From Circinella minor (taxonomy: Eukaryota; Mucoromycota; Mucoromycetes; Mucorales; Lichtheimiaceae): 64,000 bases of DNA. The position numbers and the translations under genes were made by a program. The stretch covers positions 1 through 64,000 of the forward strand of contig JAEPRB010000073.1 of the NCBI GenBank assembly GCA_016758965.1. The letters are read 5' to 3'. The notes beneath the pieces are model-generated. The model did no database searches and was not told where the DNA came from. It saw nothing but the letters and a program-made list of their open reading frames with translations. How positions within the stretch are numbered: position 1 is the first letter of the stretch; the number at the start of each line of letters is the position of its first letter. Shown in pieces: positions 36,842 through 50,154 of the stretch.

Positions 36842-38091
36842 ATGGCAACAATAAAAATGTTTTCTGCTCAAAAATCCCATAAAAATAAATTTGTTCTCAT
36901 CAGTAACTGCGAATCCTATGTTGGTTATGCTTTAGCTTATCATTTAGCTACTGAACTTATGCTTCGTCCTGGAAAGATGAAGAAGAAATGGCGTGTTCGT
37001 GCATTATGTGAAAATACCCAAGGAAAAGAAGCTTTAGTTCAAGCTGGTGTTGATGTACAGGTAAAAATGCTAATTTTTCTCGTAATATATACTTTAACCA
37101 CCAGAAAGAAAGAAAAAACATTTTGCGTTTCCAAGAAGAAACATCTGTGTATACATTAACAAATAAAACCACACATGTATTATTTTTCTAGCAAGTGCAA
37201 TATCAGGACCAGATGATACTTCGTAGTCAAATGAAAGGTGTTCGTTCAATCATCATTACATCTATGGGTCTCTCATCTGAAACTCGTGTCCCTTATACCA
37301 TGAATGTCATGAATGCTGCAAGCACAGAGAAAGTCAAACGGGTTCAAATGATTTCCATGCTTGGATGCCAATATGCGGAAGAAGAAAACTCGCCTATGGG
37401 ACAATATCATGCTCTTGAACAACATTTACGTGAAACATTTTCCTATGGTCGTTGGTGTATCTTTCGTCTTGCATTCCTTAACCAAGGTTTTTATTTTTGG
37501 AATGATATGATTGAACACAGTGGCAAGATTGGTATGCCCATGTCTCCTAATACTGAATTTACTACCATCAGTATTCAAGATGCTTGTGATGCTGTGGCAA
37601 CTTTAGTTCTTACTAGTCACAAGGGCCAAGTAGAAAGCAACAACGAAGATGAAGATGATGACGATGATGAAGACGAAGATACCGACGAAATTGAGGACCC
37701 TTCCATGATAAAGCGTATCTATGAATTGACAGGTCAATGTCCTTATACTGGTAGTACTGCAGCTATGAAACTCAACAAAGCATTGGGTGGTGAAGAAGGT
37801 GAAATTCAATTCGCCGAAATTAGTGAAGATGAACTGCGTGAATATCTCGAACGCAAATCGGCAAAACCTAATCATGCTGATCCTCCTGGTTTGGTCCCTG
37901 ATCCGCATCGTTATATTAACGAAGCATTTATTGATGCTATAATTGATTGGTTCAAGATATTGAAACGTGTTAACTTTGGTCAAACAATGACTCATGATGT
38001 TCGCGATTTGACAGGAAAAGAACCTATGGATCTCGGTCAGTTCTTTATTGAGAATCATCGTGAATTCAGACGTCCTTCTGATAGCCAATAA
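36842..38091 (+). CDS. NmrA-like NAD(P)-binding protein
   Basis: Exons 36842-37060 and 37192-38091 give 372 codons. The N-terminus FVLISNCESYVGYALAYHLA is a Rossmann-type first strand and helix in which the glycine motif is altered (N-C-E-S-Y-V-G). It is followed by VRALCENTQGKEALVQAGVD, typical of NmrA/atypical short-chain dehydrogenases. RVQMISMLGCQYAEEENSPM and the HALEQHLRETFSYGRWCIFR segment fit the second half of the fold. An acidic run (residues about 215-235) is inserted. NmrA-type proteins often sense NAD(P) redox state rather than catalyse, so a regulatory role is possible. The start MATIKMF is preferred over an upstream ATG at 36749, which precedes low-quality sequence. Confidence 0.8.
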
Positions 38092-39348
38092 ATAACTATA
38101 AAAATGCTAAAAATAATAATAATAGCAGTAGTAGTAGTAACTAGCATTGTAGTGCCCAATTATACAATTATTACAAGTCAAACAAAAAAAAATTGTTGTT
38201 TATATCATAGTAAAAATAAAAGGTTATCAATCTTCTTGATAAAGTGTATTTCACTTATTCCCAAAACCAAGGAATGTTTCAAATTTGTTATCTAGAACAT
38301 CCCTTCTATATATAGTACTGTAAATTTGTTTGTTGTGTAATTGAAATCGAAGAAAAAGGTGACAGTGATAATAGTAAAATTATGAAGACCAATACGTCGA
38401 TGTGAAGTATATTTTCTAGAACAAAACTAAGTCAAATGCTTCATTTATTGGGACGTTTTGTGAATATGCGTCAGTGAAACACCAAGCTCTATAAATAAAA
38501 AACGTCAAGTTGTAGTTAGAGTCTCATTAACAAGCGGGGTTGTTGTTTATGATAGTTGTGGATTACGTAGCACTATATAGTAAGCTCTTCGATCAGTTTC
38601 TGATGGGATAAATGGATATAATACTGTAAATATATAAAAATAATCATATTTACCCGTATAATTTAGTGAAGACAGTGACTAAGCATTTTACTGAATACTT
38701 GTATGATGAAATATTGTAAACTGATGGTCTTAATTTGTCTCGTTTCCAGGTATATGTGGATTCAGTCCATGCTGCTCGAATAGTAACGGCCTCAATATTT
38801 CCCTGTAAAACACTGAGGCCAATGCCAGCTCCCTGCACCACTAGCTCAAAACATTTTTTCGAAGAAGCTCACAATTTTCTATATTGTATTTTAAAAACTT
38901 TCGAAAAGCTTTTAATGGTTTCATGTTCCAAACAACAATACGCGGTTGTGATCACAGTATATGAAATCGACTCTGCAACGTCATGTGGTGTTGATGCTTC
39001 GAAAATTCGTAGTGTAAGTACTATATAGATATGAGTCGCAATGATGATGATGGTCATGACGGTTACCAAGGCAATAGTTATAATGATATTGAAAAAATCA
39101 TTGATAGTATGATATGATAATAAAAACAAATGGTGATTGTAATAGCATCATGTTTTTGTTTTAATAAGTTCTAAAATAATAGATTGATAGATATTAAAAA
39201 AGAAAAAGAGATAGAGAAAATATATTATATGTACAAAATTTATAAAGTGTAATCGCGTTTCTTTTTTTTTCACTTTTGAAAAATATAGAGGGTAAAGTAT
39301 ACACGAAAAAAAAAAAACAGAATAAAAAAGAAATAATCAACGAAAAAT
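38092..39348. other. Intergenic, contains one gene relic
   Basis: Non-coding sequence between the convergent NmrA-like and IBtk-like genes. It contains the minus-strand relic listed separately (38650-39040). No other feature is supported. Confidence 0.45.
38650..39040 (-). pseudogene. Gene relic with one in-frame TGA
   Basis: A single minus-strand frame reads protein-like on both sides of a TGA at 38871-38869: ASTPHDVAESISYTVITTAY and HETIKSFSKVFKIQYRKL before it, KKCFELVVQGAGIGLSVLQG and TIRAAWTESTYTWKRDK after it. No start codon or splice partners are evident. I do not recognise the family. It may be a fragment of a duplicated or captured gene. Confidence 0.4.
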
Positions 39349-40963
39349 TTAAGTCTCTAATCTATTGACTTCAAACCAATCACCACTTTTAGCATCCAAT
39401 GTTTGAATATAAAACTGTTGTAATCCATCCATTGCTTTCTGTTCCGCTTGAATTTGAATTAAATTCTTTCTTGCTTGTTTCCCCTTGATCCAAAGATCTT
39501 CTTGTTCTTGTTGTTTTTGAATTGCTTGGAACGAATGTTGGCCACATTGTTCTTGTGAATTCTTCCGTGTCGTCATTGGTCCATGTCTCCGTCGAATAGG
39601 TGTAAACGAAAAACCGGGTCCTAAACTAAGTTCCGGTTTAAATAATCCATCATCATCATCATCATCATCTTTACTAAATCTTCTGTTATTATTTTGATTC
39701 AAGGTATCATCCAATTCTTCCTTGGATATATAACTACAATTATATGTATATATATAGTTAATATGTGATATTATAATAGAGATATGAGAAAAAACATAAA
39801 TGTATATTAATTTTTTTTTAAATGATGTTTTAAAAAAAGAAACTCACATCTTTTTCCCTTTGGACCCATCATCTTCTACTCCGTCATCATTAACTATTAA
39901 ACCTTGAGTACTATTCTTTGTTGTCATAATCTCTGTTTCTTTGTTACTACTGCTACTTGCACTTGTGTTACCATTACTTGGTCCAGTATTATTATTATCT
40001 TTTACAACAGTGGATGCTCCAAGGCTTGGATATCCGAAATCTACTGGAGATGAAGCTATTGTTTTTGATGTCGCTGACGGTGTTGATTCAGTCTCAACTT
40101 TCCCCCATACTGTTTTGGGCGCTGCCGCAACGGCTGCTGCTGCTGCTATCTCCTGTTGTTGTAATTTTCTTCTCTCTTTTTGTGAAAGCTTTTTCGGGAT
40201 ATGTGGTGGTGACTACATAAAATGGAATTTCATTTAGATATAAAGTCTTATTTTGTTTGATGCTGTTCAATAATATTCAGGAGTAAGAATATAAAAAGAA
40301 ATCAAATACCTTTCCAAAAGATGACGGAGGTGTTGAACTTATAAGTATGGACGATTTAGGATGTTGTTCCAATACTTCTCTCAAAGATACCTTGGCTCTA
40401 TACAAACATAATATATAATACGCTTTGATTAAAACACTCTATTTTTCATATAATAATAAACAAAAAATATGATTAAAAAATCCCATACTCCACAGATTCT
40501 AAAGATAAATCAGGTGTTGGACCCCATCCTTGCCACAATTTTGCTGATCCGTTATTGGTATTGCTAGTCGGTGAGCTATTATCACCTGCACTATCGAATA
40601 TTAATCGTTGCTGCTTTCGATTCTTTTTATTTCTAATGCTTGCGCTAGTACTCTTAAGTTGATGATCTTCATCCATGGCAAAAACTTCATTATTTTCTTC
40701 ACTTTTGGGTGTTAAAGGAGATGCGGGAGTTTCTGGTAATACGGTTATCAGTGTTTCACAATAATTGCTCACGATTGGAGTTTCTTCGCGTGATAATATA
40801 TATAAGGATGACTCAAACTCTTCATCTACATCATCTTCACGTGTAATAGGTGCTGGTGATGGTAGCATAATCTCGCGTACCGTTGGTAATTGATAAGCAT
40901 GGCAATAACGTACATATCTTTCGAGATCTTGAATGATTTGAGAATCAACACCTTCTAACATAC

Positions 40964-41000
<37 letters not shown>

Positions 41001-44000
41001 TATTAAAATTAATATGTGTGTGTAAGTACGATGTTATGTTATATATATAAGCTCTTTTTTTATTTATTTACCCGCTTGTTAAAAAGATATCCAAATTTGC
41101 CACGATAAAATCGAGACAAGAATGTTTCAAGTTAGTAGCCAAATAAAGATCCGAAGATTCAACTAAATGAATTACTGTCCGTAAATTCAAAAATTTTACA
41201 AGCGCACGTTCACAAGAACATTTTAACCGTGTAAGCAAAAGTTCATCTGAAATACGCAAAAAATCAATCAAATATCGCATCATCTCATCGGGTGTTTCCG
41301 TCACCATTTCACCAAATAGTTCCTCTTCATCCATATCCGCATATAAATATCGTAGTAGAGGTAGCATCAAGTCTTGGGAAATATGGGTCATCTGAACATG
41401 AACTAAAGGATCATTGGATGTTACTTGTTCCCTTCGTGCTTCCATCCATACCGATCCAGGTTCAAATAGTGACTCAAAAAATGGACATCGTTGGCGAAGA
41501 ATCACTTCATGACAATATACATGTTCTCCGCCTTCGAGATCCAGAATAACATCACAGCTGTTTTGGTCGTCAAGTAGTTGAAGCATATCCGTTTTTAAAC
41601 TAGGCCGCGGTATATTAGCGTACGATAACAATGACGAATCATGTAATAGATCCATATCAAAAATCGATGCCAACATTGCCAAATCTTTTTGAACCATAGT
41701 CGCTGCTGCTTTGTCGAAGCTGTCATCGTTATTGAAACGACTAAGATAAGGAGAATGATAAGAGAATCCTATGGGAGGATTATAAACGTCACTATATACA
41801 TAGTCACAAAATAACAGCATTGCTGCCACACTGATAGGTTTCCGAATGTGTATTTCTACTCGATTATTATTCTTATTCGTTGTTGTAGTTGTTTTAGTTG
41901 TTTTCGCATCCCTCCAAATAATATCTAAGTCTGGGTAATGTTGAGGTTCTTTGCTCTTGTTAAAAAGTTGTTTAAAAAATGGGCTACGACAGCTTAAAAT
42001 ACACCCATGACAATAAATTGGCTTTGGTAAAGATTCGCAATTAAACATAACGTTTGCTGTTCTGTCTTGAGATGCAATAGAAATAGCTTGGTCCCATGCC
42101 TTGATAACCGTATCCTTTAACCGTTCTTTGTAGTTGGCTTCAATACCTTTTTTTTTCTCTTCCAAACCGTCATCAATATCAGTACTAGTAGTGATAGGAG
42201 GGTCTTCACATATCAATTCATCAATACGTTGAGATAACCTAATAATATCCCGGTACTTTTCCTTATCTAATTGATGCATATTATGTACAAGTTGTCTTGA
42301 CCCCAATACGTGGGGTAAAGAAGATGACAAATCATCTTCAAATGTTGATCTTTCCGCTAATATTCTTACAGGTTTTACTTCAGATCGAATAGCAGCAAAT
42401 GCACCACTCGGACTTGCACATACTTGAATACATCGTTGTAATTTTGGTATCATACGAAACTTGTATACATGATCCTTGGTTGGATTACCTACAAATACTT
42501 GTCCAGAGATTGTACTGACAATTAACTCACCACGATGACCAAGACTGGCATCAATTGCAGCCAAATGTGGCTTCTTTAAATCCCATATACGTTTTGGGTT
42601 GCTGACAATGGTTGATGACGATGAATAAGAAAATGACGATAATGATTGCTTTAATTTTGACTTGTTGCCATCATTTTGCTGTTTTGTACTTGTAGGTCGA
42701 CATGTCCAAAGATATACTTCACCCATATTGCTTATTGCTCCAAGATACTCATCACCACTTTGTATTAATTTGACCATATGGGTACTTGCACTGGTATATA
42801 CTTGCATATTGGCCGGAAATCGATTTGTTGAAAAGCTTTTTTTTTCAATGACGGCACGTAGTAATGGTGATGGCAATAAGATTTTTATTTATTAGATGAT
42901 ATGCATTCCAAAGTTTAATTTTGTATGTGTATATACTAAAAATAAAAAAAAAGAGAGAGAGTGAGAGAGGCTAACTTACATGATTTTTTGTTGAGTATAA
43001 TTACATAATAAAATCACTTCGTTAGATTCTAAAAGAACAGCCGTTGCATATTCCTTAAAGTCCATATATATTAGTCAAAACAATCTTATAAATATAGATG
43101 TCTATTTATCACCCACATTAATCTTTTTTTTTTTTGCATTAATCACTTACAATGGCGACCACTTGCTTGATTTTATTATTAAGAGCAACTTTTCTGGGAT
43201 TGACTTGACGAACATCATCACCAACCGCATGGTATCCTTTTAATGATTTTTTATTATCAAAAAAAATTCCATTATTAATATATAACATAAAAAGAAACTA
43301 ACAAGTAAAAGAAAAAGAAAGTTAAAGCTTACCTAATTGGCCCTTGTTGTAACCAAAAGTAAAAAGATCAGTCTGTGTATAAACCACAGAATGGATTGTA
43401 GATGCAGCAGCACCCACAATTTTCTGTTTTTTTAAACTCGGTGCCTGAATTTTATGTGGTACGAGTTGTTGCATATCCTCAGTCTCGTGACCTATATATT
43501 AAATTCCATTTTTCCCCTCATGATTAATAAAAATTAAAACGTTTCAATATTTACACTTCACTCGGAAAATCGAATAGAAAAAAAAACCTGTACCTAATTG
43601 ACCGTATTCATTGCTTCCAAATGTAATAACATTGCCTCTTTCTGAGACTCCAACAGTATGATCTCGTCCAAGTGCTACAACAATAATCCTTTCTGGCCAT
43701 TGAACAGGTGTAGGTATCAACTGTGCATCTATTTCACTTCCACTACCTAATCTTCCTCCTCGTCCAAATCCACACAAAAGTAAATTATGTCTCGATTCAC
43801 TTGTCAATATAGCCATATGATTTTTGGACATTTTCACTGATTGTATCAAAACGATAGGTCGTTGCATAATAGAATTCGTTTGTTGCTGAGATTCCAAATG
43901 ATCCAAATGTATATGTTCTGGATTTGTTCTGTTTTCCGAATCACGGTGACCCAGTAAATAATTGGTATTACTTCCCCAAGAATAAAGATCAGTACCACCT

Positions 44001-44745
44001 GACCTAAGAGGTTTTTCCTTGCCAATAATATTGACTTCAACGTCGAATTCTTTGTCCTCCACATCATCCCCTCTACCACTACCATTATTGTAGTCTTGTG
44101 GGTCTACGGATGCTTGTACTGGAAAATTATCTAATGTAATTGATAAGAGTTCAAGTGGTCGAAGACCCTCCCAATCTTTGATTGAAATATCCGCATCACC
44201 TCGTTGAAGTAATAAAAGTGCAATTTCAAGGTTCCCCATATAGAGTGCTCTAAATATAATCAAGGCAGATGTGTCAAAACTATAACTCTTTTTTATATTT
44301 AACGAACTCAGATCCTTTCCCTCCTAAAACATGCATATATATATATATATATATATATATACCTATGGAGCGCTGTCCAACCGTTTTCACGATCTTGTAT
44401 ATTAATATTCACGAGTGGACAGTCAATCAATATTTTTGCAATATGTTTACGATTCCAAGTAGCTGCACAATGTAAAGCTGTTCGTCCACGTATAGATCGT
44501 TTATTAATATTGAATTGCTTTTGTCCTGTTGTTTTTGAATATCGTTGAAAGAATTGTCGATAATGTTGTTGTCGCTGTTGTGGATCGTATTTATTATCGT
44601 TCTTATTATTATCATTGTTCTTATTGTTGCTGCTAATACTAGCTGTATTCACAACAATAGTATTATTGCCAGCAGATGCCAATTGAATGAAATCTCGAAC
44701 GGTGTCTACATTGTTATCTCTCACTGCTTTAAAAATGGAAAGCAT
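39349..44745 (-). CDS. IBtk-like protein: ankyrin, RCC1 and two BTB domains
   Basis: Exons 44745-44363, 44249-43594, 43491-43333, 43236-43151, 43053-42980, about 42876-41072, 40962-40489, 40397-40310, 40212-39848 and 39733-39349, about 1490 codons. Order: ankyrin repeats (GRTALHCAATWNRKHIAKIL, WTALHRALYMGNLEIALLLL), RCC1 repeats (LYSWGSNTNYLLGH, CGFGRGGRLGSGSE, ITFGSNEYGQLG, FTFGYNKGQLGYH), BTB1 (PIYCHGCILSCRSPFFKQLF) and BTB2 (NSCDVILDLEGGEHVYCHEV). The rest is low complexity with a conserved end (KSGDWFEVNRLET). This is the architecture of Inhibitor of Bruton tyrosine kinase proteins, which act as CUL3 adaptors. The junction before 42876 lacks a normal AG acceptor in the right frame. Confidence 0.9.
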
Positions 44746-44897
44746 CTGAATTAACGAAACAAAATAAATATACTTTAAGTTGAAAAAAAAAGTGGTAGAG
44801 AAAGGGGGGAAAGGAGGGATATCCGTGTTTGTTTGTTAAACGAAAGTGTTTGCTTTTTTGTTATATATCAGACACAAAGAAGATCGTCGAGAAATGC

Positions 44898-44925
44898 AAA
44901 AAAAAAAAAAAAAAAAAAAAAAAAA
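44898..44925. repeat. Poly-A run, 28 bases
   Basis: Uninterrupted A run within the 5' flank of the IBtk-like gene. It could be an old retroposon tail or simple slippage; no target duplication is obvious. Confidence 0.8.
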
Positions 44926-45611
44926 CTGCGGCGTGCATTTTCTTTAAATATGATAGGTTTAGATAATACTTGTGCTGTGAAGAGTAATTTTCATTCGCTG
45001 CGAAACATAAAAGTTTATTTTTATTTTTTCATCACCAATACGTAAGTAACTTCAAATCATACGAAAAGGAATTTTTCACCATAGCAACTTGTCTTTATTA
45101 TATCTTTTCACCTTTTCCCTCTAACTATGACAATGTAATGGTCAATATCTAGAATGATCGATCCATATTTTCACTAATATTGCAGTTATTCTTACACATA
45201 TCAAGTATGGATATAGTCACAGCTTGCTATAATTATATTGGATTGAATTTGAGCAAAGTAATATCGTTATATCGAGTCGACAAATATTACATTTATTCTC
45301 TGAAGAAAAAAAAACGTAATACTAATATATTGGGCATTGAGCTCCTCTTCGAAATTTTAATTGTTGCCTCTAAGCTCTTAATTGATCATATTAGCCAAGA
45401 AGATGAAGTCTGTATCATTTTTATAAAAAAACTTTAAAAATGATAGATTGAGAAAATGGTACTAAAAATTGCTTGGATGATAAAAGCATCGTTACATATA
45501 AGCATATGTTACGTACACTGATTTTCATAAAAGTTGACAAGATGACAGGCGAGCGATTATAAACAATTAAAATAAACCAATTCGTGTATTAAGCTGACTA
45601 CGTACGTATTA

Positions 45612-45744
45612 CAGTTAACTCCCGTTTTTTTTCGTAACTTTGTTAAAAATCTCACTATGTTTTCAACCCCACTTTTTGCACACTCCCAATTTTTGAACTA
45701 CCTTTGAGCTTAATCACATTTGTGAAAAAAACGGGGTTCGACGG
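45612..45744. mobile_element. Short diverged relative of the pogo-type MITE
   Basis: The left end CAGTTAACTCCCGTTTTTTT pairs with the right end AAAAAAACGGGGTTCGACGG. The interior contains CCCCACTTTTTGCACACTCC, as in the 355-bp MITE at 1286. The left flank is TA; the right flank is TT, a likely decayed TA. At 133 bp it is a shorter and older copy. Confidence 0.65.
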
Positions 45745-47768
45745 TTTTATTATACTAATAAATTACAATATGTTGTTGATAGACTAGTGCAAACCCCAAA
45801 TAGTGTCCCAAAACGTAATATACATAATGACACGTCATTTCAAAAAATAGAAAACATAGAAAATATACAGCATTGTGTACTAAAGATGACTCTACTAGTT
45901 ATTAGCCCTCTCCTTATTCCTTTCCTGTTCTTGTCTCTTCCTATTGTTCTTGATCCGTGTATACCTAAAATAATAAAGTCTTCGCAACTTGGTTAGCTAA
46001 CTACTTTTTCTTTTTGCATATTATACATCTATTATAATTGTAATAACAACTCTGTATAATAATCTATTAATCCCGTTTATATTATGTCAACTGACTTTCT
46101 AACTCTTGCTTTCTCTTATTATTTTACATTCTCTACGCATCTATATATGTACTTGGATCTTACCAACTTTTTTTTTTGGATTTTATATTACGTACGTACT
46201 TATATCAATGGTTTACTACTACATTTATAAACTTTATGTTTTATTTGAAAGAAAAATAAATATTTAATTTACCTATGTGATCTCGATGATCGTGATAAAA
46301 TGATAAACAAACCCAATTATTTTTTTCTAGAGTATTCCATCAAATATATCATCTCAAAACAAAAATTTGAAATTGATGTCAAAGATATAATGTTCTTGGC
46401 TTTTTCTAGATATCTTTAAAATAGGAGGATTTTCTAGTTTCATGTTTTCAAAAATCTTTTCATATTACTAAAAGTTTGATGCAATAAGTATGGTAACTAA
46501 TAGTATATATATCAAGATAATTAATATTGTAGGGTTTTTCTATAATGTATCTAGATGTAAGCATAATAAAAGTTTCGTGTTGAGCATAAGTTAGTGAATA
46601 CTATTATCACGATGTTTATTCTATTATGTTATAGTTGACCCACAACCAACCTCACCACCACCCCCCCCTTTTTTTTTGTTTTTATTCTTCTTTGATTTCA
46701 ATTTTGTGTATTTATTTTTTAGAAATCATTTAATTTTCTGCGTCCTTTCTTACTTATGTATGTATAATGGAGATTAAGAAGGAAGGGGGGGAGAAGAACA
46801 GAACATTTTTCTGTCACTATTATTTATACATAGTTAAACTTTTTCTTTTGATGTAGCTATTATTGTTGTTTTTTGATATCTAGTTATATTTAATATGCAT
46901 AAACTAGTTCGATTATTTAGTTTAAGTTTATATTAGTTATGATAAGAATTTTGAGAGCATAATAATAACATTGGGCGAATAATAAAAGATATTTCATCAT
47001 ACTTGATTTTTTTTGCGCACTATAATATCCCTATTGTAACATTTTTATCCCCAATGAAAAAACCTCCCATTTATTACGTACGTATGCCATCGTTCTGATT
47101 ATTTTTGAAAACCAGTAGTAGTATTAGTTATGTGATCTACAAAATAATAACTTATAGAACGTCACGGATAACATTTTAAATATAGCATTTGTCTTTTAGC
47201 AGCTCATGATATTGCGCCACTAACTTCTATAATACTTGCTGCGGAGCACATCTTTTTTCTTATTAGTATTATCTGATAATTGATGATCAGCAGCCTTAAA
47301 TTATAAAAAGAAAAATGTTGTGTCACATAAAATATAATTGACAAAATAGGTATTATTTTTTTTTTATTTTCTATACAATAAAGATGTAATATGTCAAGTA
47401 AAAAAAAATAATTAACAGCAGGCCATTATTTTTTTTTCCTTTTGATCTTTTTGTAATACTAACTTATTAATATAAGAGTTCTATATTCCAGTAATTCGAA
47501 GAGAAGAAATCTGAGAAAAATAATTGAGTAAGGAGGAGAATGAAGTAGAAAAATGAACATAAAAGTAAGTTGTTTATTGATTATTGATATGGGGATGTTC
47601 ATAAATAAAAGTTAAAATATTCATTAAATCGAATAACACGTTTTATTTTTATTTTTACTAAGGAGATTGGGAAAAACGAGTTCCCATATGGTTTCCTTGC
47701 TTTATTATAATGGGCTCCGACATCACTTTTTTTCTTTTGATTTATTGATGGTCGAATGGTAATGAATC

Positions 47769-48197
47769 CAATATGTCGATCAGTCCTGTGGTCATGAACA
47801 TCCAATCTTATATCATTTAAAAAAGTAGCCTAAATTCTAAAAATGGAAAGAAAGCTGTTGTCTTACGTTGTGCATTCAAAAGGATAAATAATGGTGCCGA
47901 GATTTTGTTTTTCTTCCTTTCAAAAACAAGAAACCGGTTGTTACCATGGATTCCTACTTTTCCGAGTAGTAAAATTAAACTTTAATTCATACTAGTTGTT
48001 TTTGTCATCGTCCTCGTTTGTGGCAAACATTTTTTAGGGGTTATTTTATATGTTATATTAGAATAATATATGTATATACACTTTTTTTTTGTTGATGGTG
48101 GTACAGGGCTCGATTTTATTTTCTATCATCTCTAACCTTTTTTTATTTATTTAGTTTTATTAAAAGCACAAATCACGTTTTGGGTCAGATTGTGTTA
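47769..48197. repeat. Duplicated segment, copy 1
   Basis: About 430 bp closely matching 54564-55053, from ATATGTCGATC to GGGTCAGATTGTGTTATA. Most differences are small indels and single bases. Copy 2 carries two additional insertions, one near its start and one of about 50 bp near its end. Non-coding. Copy 1 stops exactly where the MITE at 48200 is inserted. Confidence 0.85.
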
Positions 48198-48199
48198 TA

Positions 48200-48415
48200 C
48201 AGGATTTTGACTAATGGTTGGCGCACCATGATTTTCAATTTGGCAGATCTCATTTTTCAGCTTGGCATAGGTTACATTTTTTCAGTTGGCACGAATTATG
48301 TATAAGTAATTTGTATTATTAAATCCGCCATTGTGAAAAATCAACAGTGCCAAGTTGAAAAATCACCTGCGCCAAGTTAAAAAGCAAGGTCTGCCAACGA
48401 TTAGTCAAAATCCTG
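48200..48415. mobile_element. 216-bp Tc1-type MITE with TA duplication
   Basis: The inverted ends read CAGGATTTTGACTAATGGTT on the left and the reverse complement, with one or two differences, on the right. TA flanks both sides (48198-48199, 48416-48417). Internal words AGTTGGCAC/GTGCCAAGTT pair with each other, so the whole element can fold into a hairpin. No coding potential. Confidence 0.85.
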
Positions 48416-48419
48416 TATA

Positions 48420-50154
48420 CAGCGTTGCAAGTTAAATTTGGCGATGCGAAATAAAATAAAATAAAAATAAGTTTTGATTTTGAAAATTTGCCTAAATCTC
48501 CAAACTAAGCTACTTGAATACCAAGCAAATTCAAGCTCTCCAAGAATGAATTTAAGCCAAGAAAAGTTCAATATATATATACGTATGGTGCAAATGTTAT
48601 GTCAAAAAGAGCTATTTTTTTTTGTTCTTGAATATCTTTATTTATTTTGCATTTGTTGTCACCATGGAAGACCATAATACCACTGAAAATAATATTCCTA
48701 CGACTGACGAGAGAGTTATTCTTTCTCAAAGTTTTATATGGAGTGGGAAGGTGTTGCAGGCGTCAATTATAGAAATACGATGAAGGAAAAAAGAGAAAAA
48801 AGTCTACGGAATCCACCAGTAGCAATGATGCATCTTCACGTCTAATTCGGGCTCCATACAATACAAAAAATGATGTAAAAGTTGCGAAAATGATCAGCTT
48901 ATCACAAGAGTTTGAGGCATGTCAATTGAAGTAGCTGCAGCCAAAGTTACCCTGCCTTATTCAGGTGTCAAACGACGCGTAAATCAATGAAAGGATACGT
49001 GCAACAATAGAAAAGGTGTATTTCGAGGCTCGCCCAAAACGTCCGGTACTAAATCAAAGCTTAATGATGAACATAATGTTTTATCTTTGCAAAAATCCAT
49101 GGACAACCAACAATTAGCTGTAATGATGTTACCGATTCACTTTGTCAACAATTCAAAGATTTAAATATCACCAGACGCGCTATTAATGAGCACATGGGTA
49201 AAAATGTGATTTAATCTACAAACGAATAATCTACAAAAGAGCTGTTTGCCAACTTGCTGCCCGTGATGATGATACAACTATTTTACAACGATACGAGGCT
49301 GTATCAGCATGGAAGGCACTTGAGATCAATTGATGTGGCGGGATTCAATAGAAATATGCATCGCTCTCATGGTTGGTCTGGTATTGGAAAAGCGTGCAAA
49401 ATCATTGTAGTAACAAAAGAACCCAGCCTCAGCATATTGGGAGTTATTACTGCTCATAATGTCATTATATTATCCAGACGACGAGAAGTTTGCGCATCAA
49501 CAAACAAGAAAAGAAAAGCTGGTGATGGTCTAGCGCCCAAAAAAGGAACGACTGGTAGTGATTTTATACAATTTATCAAACAAGTACTTACCAATATTGA
49601 GGCCCATGATCTCCGGTATTGGTACCTTGTTATAGATAATGTTGCTATTCATAGAACAATTGATGTTAAGGATTGGGTTACTGAACATGGTTGGGAGATT
49701 ATTTACCTCCCAACATACTCTCCTTTTTTGAACTCAATTGAGGGATTTGGGTCGAAAGTTAACGACGTTGTCAACAAAAATCCTGTCTCGGTATGACTTA
49801 ATACTAAGTTGAGTGATCACATTAAAGACCATCAGAACACATTTTCTGCGAAGACTGTCAAGCTTGGATCAAGCATTCATCGACTTTCTGAGACCATTGT
49901 TTGGCAGGCGAAAAAGGATTTTGAAAAATATACGTACTTGTTGTATAGCTATTTCTTTTGAATATAAATAAATATAATAAATAGTGGTTATATATTACTT
50001 GAATCATATTTAATTTTATTATCTGATGGCTCATTTATTTTCTGCAGCTCAACACAAAAATTTCATTATTCATTTTCGTCAGCTAATCCGGAGCTCACTT
50101 TCAAAACCATGGCTCATTTTCATTTTTGGTGGTCAAATTTAACCTCCAACGCCA
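48420..50154 (+). mobile_element. Tc1/mariner (IS630-type) element, 1.7 kb, decayed
   Basis: The left end CAGCGTTGCAAGTTAAATTT matches the reverse complement of the right end (AAATTTAACCTCCAACGCCA) imperfectly. TA lies outside both ends (48418-48419 and 50155-50156). It contains a broken DD34E transposase. Its left border directly abuts the target duplication of the preceding MITE, so one inserted into or beside the TA of the other. A truncated left end of a second copy lies at 54150. Confidence 0.8.
48664..49961 (+). pseudogene. Tc1/mariner-type DDE transposase, broken
   Basis: Starts MEDHNTTENNIPTTDERVIL and has a helix-turn-helix remnant (EVAAAKVTLPYSGVKRRVN). The catalytic part follows: SIDVAGFNRNMHRSHGWSG, YWYLVIDNVAIHRT and YLPTYSPFLNSIEGFGSKV. 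The second Asp and the Glu are 34 residues apart (DD34E). Stops at 48781 (TGA) and 49794 (TGA), plus frameshifts near 49000-49200 and at about 49325, break the gene. Sequence after 49796 continues sensibly (SDHIKDHQNTFSAKTVKLGS) to a final stop at 49959. This copy cannot encode a full transposase. Confidence 0.88.

Larger units (their letters stand above)
44746..47768. other. Intergenic, start of second accessory island
   Basis: AT-rich and gene-poor. It holds a 28-A run (44898-44925), a TATAACGAT-family fragment (about 45245-45285) and the pogo-type MITE at 45612-45744. Between 45.8 and 47.6 kb I see nothing beyond homopolymers and short inverted words. A minus-strand frame at 47599-47805 (DRHIGFITIRPSINQKKKSD) is weakly protein-like and overlaps the edge of the duplicated segment. 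Confidence 0.4.

Noticed and set aside
37603..38088. 161-codon minus-strand frame opposite the NmrA-like gene
   Set aside because: The plus strand has the conserved NAD(P)-fold protein; the minus frame has no recognisable features.
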